From Winogradskyella sp. (lineage in GTDB: Bacteria > Bacteroidota > Bacteroidia > Flavobacteriales > Flavobacteriaceae): a stretch of DNA of 33,082 nt. Both the position numbers and the translations under genes were made by a program. The notes beneath the pieces are model-generated. The model saw only the letters and a list, made by a program, of their open reading frames with translations. It ran no database searches and was not told where the DNA came from. Shown here in pieces: positions 1 through 8,123 of this stretch. The stretch lies in the NCBI RefSeq assembly GCF_025210595.1, contig NZ_JAOARH010000038.1, positions 1 through 33,082 of the forward strand, in the 5' to 3' direction. Each line of letters starts with the position of its first letter. The first letter of the stretch is position 1.

Positions 1-3
1 AAA

Positions 4-909
4 ATGATTGTTTTAATCACAGGAGCAACAGGATTAATAGGACAAAATATAGTTAAACAATGTCATGCTAAAGGCATTAATGTTCATTATTTAACGACTT
101 CAAAATCTAAATTAAGCAAGCAAAATAACTATAAAGGATTTTATTGGAATCCCAATAATAATGAGATAGATTATGCCTGCTTTGAAGGTGTTTCTGTAAT
201 TATAAATTTAGTAGGTGCATCTATATCTAAACGTTGGACAAAGGCTTATAAGAAAGAAGTTTTGGAAAGCCGAATAAAAAGCGCAACGTTATTACAAGAC
301 ACTATAAAAGCGCATAATTTTAAGGTAGCGTATGTGGTTTCGGCAAGTGCGATAGGTATTTATCCTATAAGTTTAACCAACTATTATGAAGAAGATTGTG
401 TTGAAGTATCTAATTCATTTTTGGGTAATGTTGTAAAACGATGGGAAGAAGCAACAGATGGTTTTAAAGCATTGGGTTGTAAAGTCGCAAAGATTAGAAT
501 TGGTTTAGTTTTAGCAAAAAAAGGTGGTGCTTTACCAGAAATTATAAAACCCATAAAGCTTGGTGTAGGTGCTGCTTTTGGTGATGGTAAACAATGGCAA
601 AGTTGGATACACGTACAAGATTTAGCAGATATGTTTATTTATGCTGTAGATTATCAATTAGTAGGTGTTTATAATGGAGTTGCACCAAATACAGTTACCA
701 ATAAAGAGTTTACTAAAATAGTAGCAAGTGTATTGCAACGCCCTTTAATTTTGCCTAATATTCCAAAGTTTGTAATGAAACTCATTTTAGGCGAAATGCA
801 TATTCTATTATTTGAAAGCCAACGCGTCAGCTCTAAAAAAATAGAGGAAAAAAACTTTCATTTTAGGTTTGCCAACCTAAGACCAGCCTTGGAGGATTTG
901 TTAAAATAA
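4..909 (+). CDS. TIGR01777 family NAD(P)-binding epimerase-like protein
   Basis: A 301-aa extended short-chain dehydrogenase/epimerase-like protein of the TIGR01777 (YfcH/SDR39U1) group. The N-terminus has the Rossmann nucleotide-binding loop GATGLIG at residues 7-13. A conserved internal segment with SWIH near residue 200 and a C-terminal DUF1731-like end (LILGEMHILL, then the conserved SQRV and LRPALEDLL) are typical of the family. Length matches the usual 295-305 aa, so the gene appears complete although its ATG lies only 3 bases from the window edge; promoter and upstream neighbours are not visible. The substrate is unknown for the family, so no reaction is assigned. It ends in a bidirectional terminator shared with the convergent yceI-like gene. 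Confidence 0.88.
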   Translation: MIVLITGATGLIGQNIVKQCHAKGINVHYLTTSKSKLSKQNNYKGFYWNPNNNEIDYACFEGVSVIINLVGASISKRWTKAYKKEVLESRIKSATLLQDTIKAHNFKVAYVVSASAIGIYPISLTNYYEEDCVEVSNSFLGNVVKRWEEATDGFKALGCKVAKIRIGLVLAKKGGALPEIIKPIKLGVGAAFGDGKQWQSWIHVQDLADMFIYAVDYQLVGVYNGVAPNTVTNKEFTKIVASVLQRPLILPNIPKFVMKLILGEMHILLFESQRVSSKKIEEKNFHFRFANLRPALEDLLK

Positions 910-940
910 AAAAGCACCTACATTTTTGTAAGTGCTTTTT
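907..940. terminator. Bidirectional rho-independent terminator
   Basis: An inverted repeat AAAGCACCTACA / TGTAAGTGCTTT (one mismatch, loop of about 4 T) has A-rich flank on the left and T-rich flank on the right, so it gives a stem plus U-tract in both directions. It sits between the convergent epimerase-like gene and the YceI-family gene and probably serves both. Confidence 0.75.
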
Positions 941-959
941 ATGATATTAAGTTGTCTGC

Positions 960-1613
960 TTAGGCTTTATTAGCCACAACATTAATCGTTAATTCAATTT
1001 CATCATTAATAAATTTATCACCTAAATTATCAAAAAATGACTTCGATTTATATTTAATATTCCACTTAGAGCGGTCAATAGTAAATGTTTCACTTCTTAG
1101 AGTCATGGTGTCACCATCAACAGATGTTTTTACTGGTATGCTGATATTGTTAGAAACATCTTTAATTGTTAAATTACCAGATAACATTGTTTTACCTTCT
1201 TTAGTATCTACACCAGTAATTTCAAATGATGCTGTAGGGAAACCTTTTACGTCAAAGAAATCACCATCACTTAAGTGATTTTTTAAATCAGCATTGCCTT
1301 CATCTTCAGCAGGTATATCAGTTACAGTAATGCTAGTCATATCAATAACAAACTTACCACTTTCTACAACTCCATCGTTAACAGAAACCGATCCATCTTT
1401 AAGTGCAAGAGTACCAAAATGAGATCCTGTTGGCTTAAATCCTTCCCATTTTATTGTAGATTGATCTATATCTGCTTTATATGTAACCGATTCAACTTTA
1501 GCAACAGCAGCTTCTTCAGCTTCTGTAGTTTCAGCTTCTTTGGCATTATCTTTACAGCTAGAAAGCGATACGAAAGCTGCTAAAGCCATAATTTTAAAAA
1601 ATGATGTTTTCAT
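960..1613 (-). CDS. YceI family lipoprotein
   Basis: A YceI-family protein; these form a lipocalin-like beta-barrel that binds isoprenoid or other lipid ligands. I choose the ATG at 1613 rather than the upstream in-frame codon at 1652, because MKTSFFKIM starts a clean signal peptide ending in a lipobox (LSSC, Cys at residue 20). The product is about 217 aa and probably a lipoprotein. After the Cys comes a Glu/Ala-rich linker of about 25 residues, then the YceI domain with characteristic stretches (STIKWEGFKPTGSHFG, the D-M-T-S-I segment, FPTASFEIT, LTIKDV). A TAnnTTTG-type box lies about 36 bases upstream. Ligand and exact role are not predictable from sequence; many family members are stress-inducible. 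Confidence 0.88.
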   Translation of the reverse strand: MKTSFFKIMALAAFVSLSSCKDNAKEAETTEAEEAAVAKVESVTYKADIDQSTIKWEGFKPTGSHFGTLALKDGSVSVNDGVVESGKFVIDMTSITVTDIPAEDEGNADLKNHLSDGDFFDVKGFPTASFEITGVDTKEGKTMLSGNLTIKDVSNNISIPVKTSVDGDTMTLRSETFTIDRSKWNIKYKSKSFFDNLGDKFINDEIELTINVVANKA

Positions 1614-1649
1614 GTTTAGTGTTATTTTGTTTGAATTTATTTTAAGAAA

Positions 1650-1657
1650 CAAAGTTA
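1650..1657 (-). promoter_or_regulatory. Possible promoter -7 box of the YceI gene
   Basis: On the minus strand this reads TAACTTTG, matching the Bacteroidota -7 consensus TAnnTTTG. The implied leader is about 33 bases before the ATG at 1613. No clear TTG is seen at the expected upstream distance, so the call rests on the -7 match and position. Confidence 0.4.
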
Positions 1658-1703
1658 CAAATTAGATAATCAGTTTCTGTATTAAAAAAATGTTAATGAC
1701 ATT

Positions 1704-1735
1704 TTGACATTTTTATAATAATGGCAGTACTTTTG
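1704..1735 (+). promoter_or_regulatory. Predicted grpE-dnaJ promoter
   Basis: TTG at 1704-1706 and TACTTTTG at 1728-1735 are separated by 21 bases, matching the Bacteroidota housekeeping promoter (TTG ... TAnnTTTG). The implied transcription start near 1739 gives a leader of about 49 bases before grpE. I see no CIRCE inverted repeat (the HrcA operator) in this leader, so HrcA control is not supported here. Confidence 0.6.
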
Positions 1736-1787
1736 CAACCCTAAATCGTAGATTTAAATTCAGAATTCAAAAAATAGATAACTCAAC

Positions 1788-2333
1788 ATGAGTAAAAAAG
1801 ATAAAAATAAAGAGGTAGAAGAGCCGCAAGTTGAAGATACAGCAACAGCCACTGCAGAAGAGCCAAAAGAAGAAAGATCAGCAGAAGAACAATTGCAAAA
1901 TCAGTTAGTTGCAGAGAAAGATAAGTTTATGCGTTTGTTTGCTGAGTTCGAAAACTATAAAAAACGAACCAATAAAGAACGTATAGAACTGTTTAAAACT
2001 GCAGGTGAAGGTGTAATGTTAGCTATGTTGCCTGTGCTAGATGATTTTGAGCGTGCCTTAACGCATATTGAAGAAGATAAAGAAGCTGAGGAATTACGTA
2101 AAGGAGTACTGTTAATTTATAACAAGCTTTTAAATACCTTAGAACAAAAAGGTTTGTCTAAGATTGAAGTTAATAAAGGAGATACTTTTAATGCAGATAA
2201 TCATGAAGCTGTAACACAAATACCAGCGCCAAGTGATGATTTAAAAGGAAAGATTATTGATGTTGTAGAACGTGGATACAAACTAGGAGATAAAGTTATT
2301 AGATTTCCAAAAGTAGTTATTGGTCAAGCTTAA
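1788..2333 (+). CDS. grpE: Nucleotide exchange factor GrpE
   Basis: GrpE, the cytoplasmic cochaperone that releases ADP from DnaK and resets its cycle with DnaJ. The 181-aa product has the family layout: an acidic, probably disordered N-terminus (residues 1-35, rich in Glu/Ala/Thr), a long helix that would form the dimeric coiled coil (about 36-85, including FENYKKRTNKER), a second helix pair, and the C-terminal beta-wing that touches DnaK (NHEAVTQIPAP ... VIRFPKVVIG). Length is normal. It precedes dnaJ by 84 bases, the standard arrangement in this phylum. The gap contains a palindromic repeat that could alter coupling or message stability. Confidence 0.96.
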   Translation: MSKKDKNKEVEEPQVEDTATATAEEPKEERSAEEQLQNQLVAEKDKFMRLFAEFENYKKRTNKERIELFKTAGEGVMLAMLPVLDDFERALTHIEEDKEAEELRKGVLLIYNKLLNTLEQKGLSKIEVNKGDTFNADNHEAVTQIPAPSDDLKGKIIDVVERGYKLGDKVIRFPKVVIGQA

Positions 2334-2343
2334 TTAAAAGATT

Positions 2344-2413
2344 ATTGCCACCCTGAGCAATGTTAAAGGGTTGAATAGAAAACTATTAAAAGATACCCAC
2401 TTTCGTGGGCAAT
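2344..2413. repeat. Degenerate palindromic intergenic repeat (REP/MITE-like)
   Basis: The outer ends form an inverted repeat, ATTGCC (2344-2349) with GGCAAT (2408-2413). Inside are two further hairpins: ACCCT/AGGGT (2350-2354 with 2367-2371) and CCCAC/GTGGG (2396-2400 with 2405-2409, loop TTTC). From memory, this layout (CACCCTGAGC... then CCCACTTTCGTGGG) resembles a family of intergenic palindromic repeats common in flavobacterial genomes; that likeness is recollection, not a search. The right end overlaps the first of two candidate dnaJ ATGs. Confidence 0.55.
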
Positions 2414-2417
2414 GCAT

Positions 2418-3533
2418 ATGAAAGAAGATTATTACGACATATTAGGAGTAAGTAAAGGTGCTTCACATTCAGAAATAAAAAAGGCCTATCGCAAGATGGC
2501 TTTAAAGTATCATCCAGATAAAAATCCTGATGATACAGAAGCTGAAGAAAAATTTAAAAAAGCTGCTGAAGCTTACGAAGTTTTAAGTAATCCAGATAAA
2601 AAAGCACGTTACGATCAGTTTGGTCACCAAGCCTTTGATGGATCAGGAGGCTTTGGCGGAGGTGGAATGAATATGGATGATATCTTCAGTCAGTTTGGTG
2701 ATATATTTGGTGGTGCTTTTGGCGGAGGCGGATTTAGCGGCTTTGGTGGAGGTGGAAGACAACGTGTTGTTAAAGGAAGTAACCTTAGAATACGTGTTAA
2801 ATTATCTCTAGAAGAAGTTGCCAATGGAGTAGAAAAGAAGATTAAAGTAAAGCGTAAAGTTCAGGCACCAGGAACCACATATAAAACTTGTAGTACTTGT
2901 AATGGTTCTGGGCAAGTAACCAGAATTACTAATACCATTTTAGGAAGAATGCAAACCGCTTCTGCATGTCAAACATGTGGAGGAGCAGGTCAAACCATTG
3001 ATAAAAAACCGTCAGATGCTGATGCACATGGTTTAAAGGTTGCTGAGGAAACAGTTTCTGTAAAAATACCAGCTGGTGTAGTTGATGGCATGCAGCTTAA
3101 AGTAACTGGAAAAGGAAATGATGCACCAGGAAATGGGATTTCTGGAGATTTATTAGTTGTTATTTCAGAAGAAGATCATCCAACATTAAAACGCGAAGGA
3201 GATAACCTGCATTACGATATGTATGTGAGTTTGCCAGACGCTGTTTTAGGCACATCTAAAGAAATAGACACAGTTACTGGCAAGGTGAGAATAAAGATTG
3301 ATGCTGGTGTACAGTCTGGAAAAATTTTAAGACTTAGAGGAAAAGGAATACCAAGTATTAATGGTTATGGTAAAGGAGATTTATTGGTGCATGTAAATGT
3401 TTGGACACCAAAGACTTTGAATAAAAAACAGAAAGAATTTTTTGAAAATATGAGAGAAGACGAGCATTTTCAACCCAAGCCAGAAAGTTCTGATAAATCT
3501 TTTTTTGAAAAGGTAAAAGATATGTTTTCATAA
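2418..3533 (+). CDS. dnaJ: Chaperone protein DnaJ
   Basis: Type I J-domain cochaperone that delivers substrates to DnaK and stimulates its ATPase. I prefer the ATG at 2418 ([10 protein letters not shown], the usual flavobacterial DnaJ start) over the one at 2412, which lies inside the palindromic repeat; product 371 aa. Domains: J-domain 1-66 with HPD at 32-34, Gly/Phe-rich region about 70-115, then the beta-sandwich substrate domains and zinc region, and a conserved tail ([10 protein letters not shown]). The zinc region has only two CxxCxGxG motifs, Cys158/161 and Cys184/187, instead of four. By alignment in my head with E. coli DnaJ these are motifs II and III, so one of the two zinc sites is gone. 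A strong terminator follows at 3620. Confidence 0.95.
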   Translation: MKEDYYDILGVSKGASHSEIKKAYRKMALKYHPDKNPDDTEAEEKFKKAAEAYEVLSNPDKKARYDQFGHQAFDGSGGFGGGGMNMDDIFSQFGDIFGGAFGGGGFSGFGGGGRQRVVKGSNLRIRVKLSLEEVANGVEKKIKVKRKVQAPGTTYKTCSTCNGSGQVTRITNTILGRMQTASACQTCGGAGQTIDKKPSDADAHGLKVAEETVSVKIPAGVVDGMQLKVTGKGNDAPGNGISGDLLVVISEEDHPTLKREGDNLHYDMYVSLPDAVLGTSKEIDTVTGKVRIKIDAGVQSGKILRLRGKGIPSINGYGKGDLLVHVNVWTPKTLNKKQKEFFENMREDEHFQPKPESSDKSFFEKVKDMFS

Positions 3534-3558
3534 AAAAGCATATGTTAAATAAAAATAC

Positions 3559-3566
3559 TATATTTG
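3559..3566 (+). promoter_or_regulatory. Weak candidate promoter box in the dnaJ 3' gap
   Basis: TATATTTG matches the TAnnTTTG consensus. It is followed by a 7-bp hairpin (3573-3590) and a strong terminator (3620-3657), so a transcript of about 85 bases could start near 3570. No TTG occurs at the expected upstream spacing, which makes a real promoter doubtful. Confidence 0.2.
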
Positions 3567-3572
3567 AATTAT

Positions 3573-3590
3573 CGCTAATGCTAATTAGCG
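3573..3590 (+). other. Short hairpin downstream of dnaJ
   Basis: Perfect 7-bp stem CGCTAAT / ATTAGCG with loop GCTA, followed by a broken T-run (GGTAATTTTTC). It may be a first, weaker terminator for dnaJ or part of a small transcript; the sequence does not decide between these. Confidence 0.45.
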
Positions 3591-3619
3591 GTAATTTTTC
3601 TTTTTCATAGCAATTTTTT

Positions 3620-3657
3620 CCCATCCTTATCTAACCATAAGGGTGGGTTTTGTTTTT
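3620..3657 (+). terminator. Rho-independent terminator of grpE-dnaJ
   Basis: An 11-bp stem CCCATCCTTAT / ATAAGGGTGGG (one T-G wobble) with loop CTAACC is followed by TTTTGTTTTTTT. The remaining gap to the next gene (3661-3853) shows no further gene, and no promoter matches the consensus fully. Confidence 0.85.
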
Positions 3658-3853
3658 TTAGTGAGATTCAATTTTAAAAAGTATTTTAGATACATTCAAA
3701 AATGAAGATGTTTACTAATTCTACTTTTAAACGAAATAGATTTAAAGCACTATTCCTAGTCAAATATTTCAGAAATAGCATCGCATAATTATTCAAAACG
3801 TTTTACATTTAATATATTTACGAACTAACCTTTTATAAAAAATCGCTAATTAT

Positions 3854-4780
3854 ATGAATAACTTATTAGTTGCTGATTCCGTTTCTAAAAGTTTCGGAAA
3901 ATTTAAAGCACTTAATAAAGTCTCTATTGCCGTACCTAAAGGCAGTATATTTGGGCTGTTAGGACCAAATGGTGCAGGAAAAACAACATTAATCCGAATC
4001 ATTAACCAAATTACAATGCCAGATGATGGTTGTGTTCAATTAGATGGACAAGCTTTAATGCCTGAACATATAAAAGATATAGGTTACTTGCCAGAAGAGC
4101 GTGGTTTATATAAATCTATGAAGGTTGGCGAGCAAGCTTTGTATTTGGCGCAGCTTAAAGGCATGTCTAAATCCGAAGCTAAAAGCAGATTGAAGTATTG
4201 GTTTGATAAGTTAGAGATAGGTGATTGGTGGAATAAGAAAATCCAGGAGCTTAGTAAAGGACAAGCTCAGAAAATTCAATTTATAGTAACGGTACTTCAT
4301 AGGCCAAAACTTTTAATTTTTGACGAGCCATTTTCTGGTTTCGATCCTATAAATGCAAACTTAATTAAAGACGAAATCCTACAGCTAAGAGACGAAGGAG
4401 CAACAGTTATTTTTTCTACACATCGTATGGAATCTGTTGAGGAGCTTTGCGATCATATAGCCCTTATTCATAAGTCTAATAAAATATTAGATGGTAAGCT
4501 CAACGACATAAAACGTCAATATAGAACAAATACTTTCGAAGTAGGATTGCAGTCTAGTAATAGTGATTCTGTCTTAGCAGAAATAAAAAATAAGTTTGAA
4601 GTGCTTCCGGCAACATTCAAGAATTTAAATGATGACATTAAACTCAATATTAAAATAGATGAGCAAATATCTTCTAATGATTTGTTATCATTTTTGGCAT
4701 CTAGAGCAGAAGTGCATCATTTTGTGGAAGTTATACCAACAGCAAATGATATTTTTATTCAAACGGTAAAAAACAATTAA
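3854..4780 (+). CDS. ABC transporter ATP-binding protein, NatA-like
   Basis: ATPase subunit of an ABC-2 type exporter, 308 aa, cytoplasmic face of the inner membrane. Visible motifs: Walker A GPNGAGKT (residues 37-44), the PEERGLY segment where other ABC proteins have the Q-loop, signature LSKGQ, Walker B LLIFDEPFSGFDP, and H-loop STHR. The last 80 or so residues form a DUF4162-like C-terminal domain found in NatA-type ATPases. The permease gene follows after 2 bases, so the two form one transporter. NatA/NatB of Bacillus exports sodium, but many homologues have unknown substrates, so no substrate is claimed. Confidence 0.9.
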   Translation: MNNLLVADSVSKSFGKFKALNKVSIAVPKGSIFGLLGPNGAGKTTLIRIINQITMPDDGCVQLDGQALMPEHIKDIGYLPEERGLYKSMKVGEQALYLAQLKGMSKSEAKSRLKYWFDKLEIGDWWNKKIQELSKGQAQKIQFIVTVLHRPKLLIFDEPFSGFDPINANLIKDEILQLRDEGATVIFSTHRMESVEELCDHIALIHKSNKILDGKLNDIKRQYRTNTFEVGLQSSNSDSVLAEIKNKFEVLPATFKNLNDDIKLNIKIDEQISSNDLLSFLASRAEVHHFVEVIPTANDIFIQTVKNN

Positions 4781-4782
4781 GA

Positions 4783-6096
4783 ATGAATCATTTACCACTA
4801 ATTATAAAACGAGAATACCTAACAAAGGTAAAGAACAAATCATTCATTGTAATGACGTTTTTAAGTCCTTTAATTATGATTGCGCTAATAGCTGTTGTTG
4901 CTTATTTATCGCAATTAAATAATGATAAAAAACGTACCATAACTGTCTTAGATGAAACAGGTTTGTTAAAAGAGGTGTTTCAAAATACAGACAACACAAC
5001 CTATAATAATTTAACCGATTTTAATCTAGAAGACGCTAAGACTTTAGTAAAAGAAACCGAAGCATATGGTTTACTACATATTGTTAAAGTAGATGCTTTA
5101 GATGATATATCTAATAACATTAAGTTTTATTCAGAAGAATCACCATCATTAACTATTATTTCTGGCATAGAGCGTAAAATAGAGAAGCGTCTTCGTGAAA
5201 TGAAACTTCAAAAAGACGGTGTTACTCTTGCGCAAATTGAGGCGTCTAAAACCAATGTAGATATTGCTCAAGAAAGCTTTGATGGTGAGAAGAGTTCTAA
5301 AATAGATAACATTATAAAACTAGCTTTTGGTGGACTAGCTGGTTACTTACTGTTTATGTTTATCATTATATATGGTAATATGATAATGCGTAGTGTTATT
5401 GAAGAGAAAACCAGTAGAATTATTGAAGTCATTATTTCGTCAGTTAAACCTATTCAGTTAATGTTGGGTAAAATTATAGGAACTTCATTAGCTGGTTTAA
5501 CCCAATTTGTCATTTGGCTAATTTTAGGAGGTGTTTTAATGGTTGTTGTATCTGCAATTTTTGGTATTGATATGTCTCAAGCATCTACACCACAACAAGA
5601 AATAGTAAATCAGGCTATGCAAGCTGAGGGAGCCCAAGCCATGGCAGAAAATTTAATTACTGGTATAAGTCATTTGCCAATTTTAAACTTGGTGATTGCC
5701 TTTATGTTTTTCTTTATAGGTGGTTATTTATTGTACAGTTCTTTATATGCTGCCATTGGCGCAGCAGTAGATAACGAAACCGATACCCAACAGTTTATGT
5801 TGCCAATTCTTATGCCTTTAATTTTAGCAGTTTACGTTGGTGTATTTACCGTTATTGAAGATCCTCATGGAACGGTTTCAACGGTGTTTTCATTTATTCC
5901 TCTAACATCACCAGTTGTTATGTTAATGCGAATTCCGTTTGGTGTACCTTTATGGCAACAAGGCTTATCTATACTTCTACTTATTGGAACATTTATGTTT
6001 GCCGTATGGTTTGCTGCTAAGATTTACAGAGTTGGTATTTTAATGTATGGTAAAAAGCCAACGTACAAAGAACTCTTTAAATGGTTAAAGTATTAA
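4783..6096 (+). CDS. ABC-2 type transporter permease, NatB-like
   Basis: Membrane partner of the preceding ATPase, 437 aa. One transmembrane helix lies near residues 22-44 (IVMTFLSPLIMIALIAVVAY). An extracytoplasmic region of about 130 residues follows, then a membrane block of at least five helices from about residue 178, containing the conserved motif EEKTSRIIEVIISSVKP typical of ABC-2/NatB permeases. A short, Gln/Ala-rich insertion (about residues 262-292) lies between membrane helices. It starts 2 bases after the ATPase stop and ends 3 bases before the MscS-like gene, so all are probably translated from one message. Substrate unknown. Confidence 0.88.
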   Translation: MNHLPLIIKREYLTKVKNKSFIVMTFLSPLIMIALIAVVAYLSQLNNDKKRTITVLDETGLLKEVFQNTDNTTYNNLTDFNLEDAKTLVKETEAYGLLHIVKVDALDDISNNIKFYSEESPSLTIISGIERKIEKRLREMKLQKDGVTLAQIEASKTNVDIAQESFDGEKSSKIDNIIKLAFGGLAGYLLFMFIIIYGNMIMRSVIEEKTSRIIEVIISSVKPIQLMLGKIIGTSLAGLTQFVIWLILGGVLMVVVSAIFGIDMSQASTPQQEIVNQAMQAEGAQAMAENLITGISHLPILNLVIAFMFFFIGGYLLYSSLYAAIGAAVDNETDTQQFMLPILMPLILAVYVGVFTVIEDPHGTVSTVFSFIPLTSPVVMLMRIPFGVPLWQQGLSILLLIGTFMFAVWFAAKIYRVGILMYGKKPTYKELFKWLKY

Positions 6097-6099
6097 CCA

Positions 6100-6924
6100 A
6101 TGGAAAAATTAAGTACTCTTATAAATTATAAATTTACGTTTGGTGAGCAAATTAGTATTTCTGTAAAGTCTATATTGGTCTTAATATTCGTTTTACTAAT
6201 AACGCATTTTATACTTCGATTTATTAGAATTATAGCTACTAAAAAGCTAGATGAGGACGATAAAAACCGTTTTAAAACAGTATTTACATTTTTAAAGTAC
6301 ATAATTTTTTCAGTCGTTATTGTTTCTACTTTAGATAGTTCGGGTGTTAAAATAACAGCATTGATAGCAGCATCAACAGCACTATTTGTTGGTGTTGGTT
6401 TAGGGATGCAAAAGTTGTTTCAAGATATTATTTCAGGAATATTTATTTTAATCGATAGGACAGTAACAGTAAATGACATTATAGAGATTAATAACAAGGT
6501 AGGTAAGATAACACAAGTAAGTCTTAGAACAACCAAAGCAATTACTAATGACGATAAGATTCTGGTAATTCCTAATCATAAATTTCTTAGTGAAATCTTG
6601 TACAATTGGACGCAGAACGATGTAACAACTAGAGAATCTGTAAGCGTTGGTGTTGCTTATGGTACAGATGTTGATATGGTAAAAGCAATGTTGTTAGGTA
6701 TAGCTATGCAAGAAGACGCTATTTTAAACAGTCCTGAACCCAATGTTTTTTTTGAAGATTTTGGTGATAGTGCACTACAATTTAGGTTACATTTTTACAT
6801 AAGAGATAGCTTTAATGTGCCTTTAATTAAAAGTCAATTGCGTTACAAAATATATAATACATTTAAAGAAAATAGTATTGAAATACCTTTTCCTCAAAGG
6901 GATATTCATATAAAAAGTAAATGA
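6100..6924 (+). CDS. Small-conductance mechanosensitive channel, MscS family
   Basis: Inner-membrane channel of the MscS family, 274 aa, close to E. coli MscS in length. Two or three N-terminal helices (around residues 20-42, 65-80 and the pore-lining TM3 region at about 83-112, with the Gly/Ala-rich stretch ALFVGVGLGMQKLFQDIISG) are followed by the beta domain (VNDIIEINNKVGKI ... VIPNHKFL) and an alpha/beta C-terminal domain ending IPFPQRDIHI. The family opens under membrane tension and releases solutes on hypo-osmotic shock. It lies 3 bases after the transporter permease and 6 bases before a response regulator, suggesting joint expression in envelope or osmotic stress; that role is inference. 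Confidence 0.9.
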   Translation: MEKLSTLINYKFTFGEQISISVKSILVLIFVLLITHFILRFIRIIATKKLDEDDKNRFKTVFTFLKYIIFSVVIVSTLDSSGVKITALIAASTALFVGVGLGMQKLFQDIISGIFILIDRTVTVNDIIEINNKVGKITQVSLRTTKAITNDDKILVIPNHKFLSEILYNWTQNDVTTRESVSVGVAYGTDVDMVKAMLLGIAMQEDAILNSPEPNVFFEDFGDSALQFRLHFYIRDSFNVPLIKSQLRYKIYNTFKENSIEIPFPQRDIHIKSK

Positions 6925-6930
6925 TAAGAT

Positions 6931-8094
6931 ATGTCTAAAATATTAATAATAGAAGATGAAGCTGCAATTCGCAGAGTATTGGTAAAAATACTATCTGAAG
7001 AAAATGACAGCTATCAGGTTGAAGAGGCAGAAGATGGATTGGTCGGAATTGAAAAAATTAAGAAAGATGATTTCGATTTGGTGTTGTGCGATATCAAAAT
7101 GCCAAAAATGGATGGAGTAGAAGTATTAGAAGCTGTAAAGAAAATAAAACCAGAAATTCCTATGGTAATGATTTCTGGTCATGGAGATTTGGATACAGCT
7201 GTTAATACAATGCGATTGGGAGCGTTTGATTATATCTCAAAACCACCAGATTTAAACCGATTATTAAACACAGTACGTATTGCTTTAGACCGAAAAGAAC
7301 TCGTAGTAGAAAATAAAAAGCTTAAGAAAAAAATAAGTAAAAACTACGAAATGGTAGGCGAGAGTGATGCCATTGCTCGTATCAAAGACATGATAGATAA
7401 AGTGGCACCAACAGACGCTCGTGTTTTGGTGACAGGACCAAACGGAACAGGTAAGGAGTTGGTTGCACATTGGTTGCATCAAAAAAGTGAACGTTCTAAA
7501 GGTCCAATGATAGAAGTTAACTGTGCTGCAATACCAAGTGAGCTTATAGAAAGTGAATTATTTGGTCATGTAAAAGGCGCATTTACATCTGCTAATAAGG
7601 ATAGAGCTGGTAAATTTGAAGCAGCAAATGGCGGTACTATTTTTTTAGACGAAATAGGTGATATGAGTTTGTCTGCACAAGCTAAAGTGTTACGTGCCTT
7701 ACAGGAAAGTAGAATTCAACGTGTAGGTAGCGATAAAGACATAAAAGTAAATGTTAGAGTTGTTGCTGCAACCAATAAAGATCTTAAGAAAGAAATAGCA
7801 GATGGTAAATTCCGTGAAGATTTATACCACAGGTTAGCAGTGATTTTAATTGAAGTTCCTGCGCTTAATGATAGACGAGAAGATATTCCCTTATTGGTAG
7901 ATTACTTTGCTAATAAAATTTCTAAAGAGCAAGGTAATGTTAAAAAATCCTTTTCTGATAAAGCTATAAAACTACTTCAAAATTATGACTGGACAGGAAA
8001 TATTAGAGAACTACGAAACGTTGTAGAACGTTTAATTATTTTAGGAGGAAAAGAAGTGAGTGAGAGCGATGTAAAAGCGTTCGCTTCAAAATAA
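6931..8094 (+). CDS. NtrC-type sigma-54 response regulator lacking a DNA-binding domain
   Basis: Two-component activator of sigma-54 RNA polymerase, 387 aa. Domains: receiver (about 1-120) with acidic pocket E8-D9, phospho-acceptor Asp54 (LCDIKMPKMDG) and conserved Lys in ISKPP; linker; AAA+ domain (about 145-375) with Walker A GPNGTGKE, Walker B GGTIFLDE, and the arginine-finger and sensor regions (REDLYHRL, NIRELRN). The sigma-54 contact loop reads GAFTSA (216-221), not GAFTGA. The protein ends about 15 residues after the AAA+ domain, with no Fis-type helix-turn-helix, whereas classical NtrC is about 470 aa. No frameshift is visible downstream, and a terminator follows at once, so the short form looks genuine. 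No cognate histidine kinase is in the window. Confidence 0.92.
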   Translation: MSKILIIEDEAAIRRVLVKILSEENDSYQVEEAEDGLVGIEKIKKDDFDLVLCDIKMPKMDGVEVLEAVKKIKPEIPMVMISGHGDLDTAVNTMRLGAFDYISKPPDLNRLLNTVRIALDRKELVVENKKLKKKISKNYEMVGESDAIARIKDMIDKVAPTDARVLVTGPNGTGKELVAHWLHQKSERSKGPMIEVNCAAIPSELIESELFGHVKGAFTSANKDRAGKFEAANGGTIFLDEIGDMSLSAQAKVLRALQESRIQRVGSDKDIKVNVRVVAATNKDLKKEIADGKFREDLYHRLAVILIEVPALNDRREDIPLLVDYFANKISKEQGNVKKSFSDKAIKLLQNYDWTGNIRELRNVVERLIILGGKEVSESDVKAFASK

Positions 8095-8123
8095 ACTAAA
8101 AGATTAAAATATAATTTAATATA

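Noticed and set aside
1614-1652. Longer N-terminus for the YceI lipoprotein
   Set aside because: It would place 13 polar residues before the signal peptide and would put the start within the predicted -7 promoter box.
2412-2417. Upstream ATG adding two residues (M-H) to DnaJ
   Set aside because: It lies in the right arm of the palindromic repeat, and the usual flavobacterial DnaJ start corresponds to the ATG at 2418.
3358-3624. Minus-strand frame of 88 codons over the dnaJ end
   Set aside because: It is antisense to conserved dnaJ coding sequence and runs through the terminator; no supporting features.
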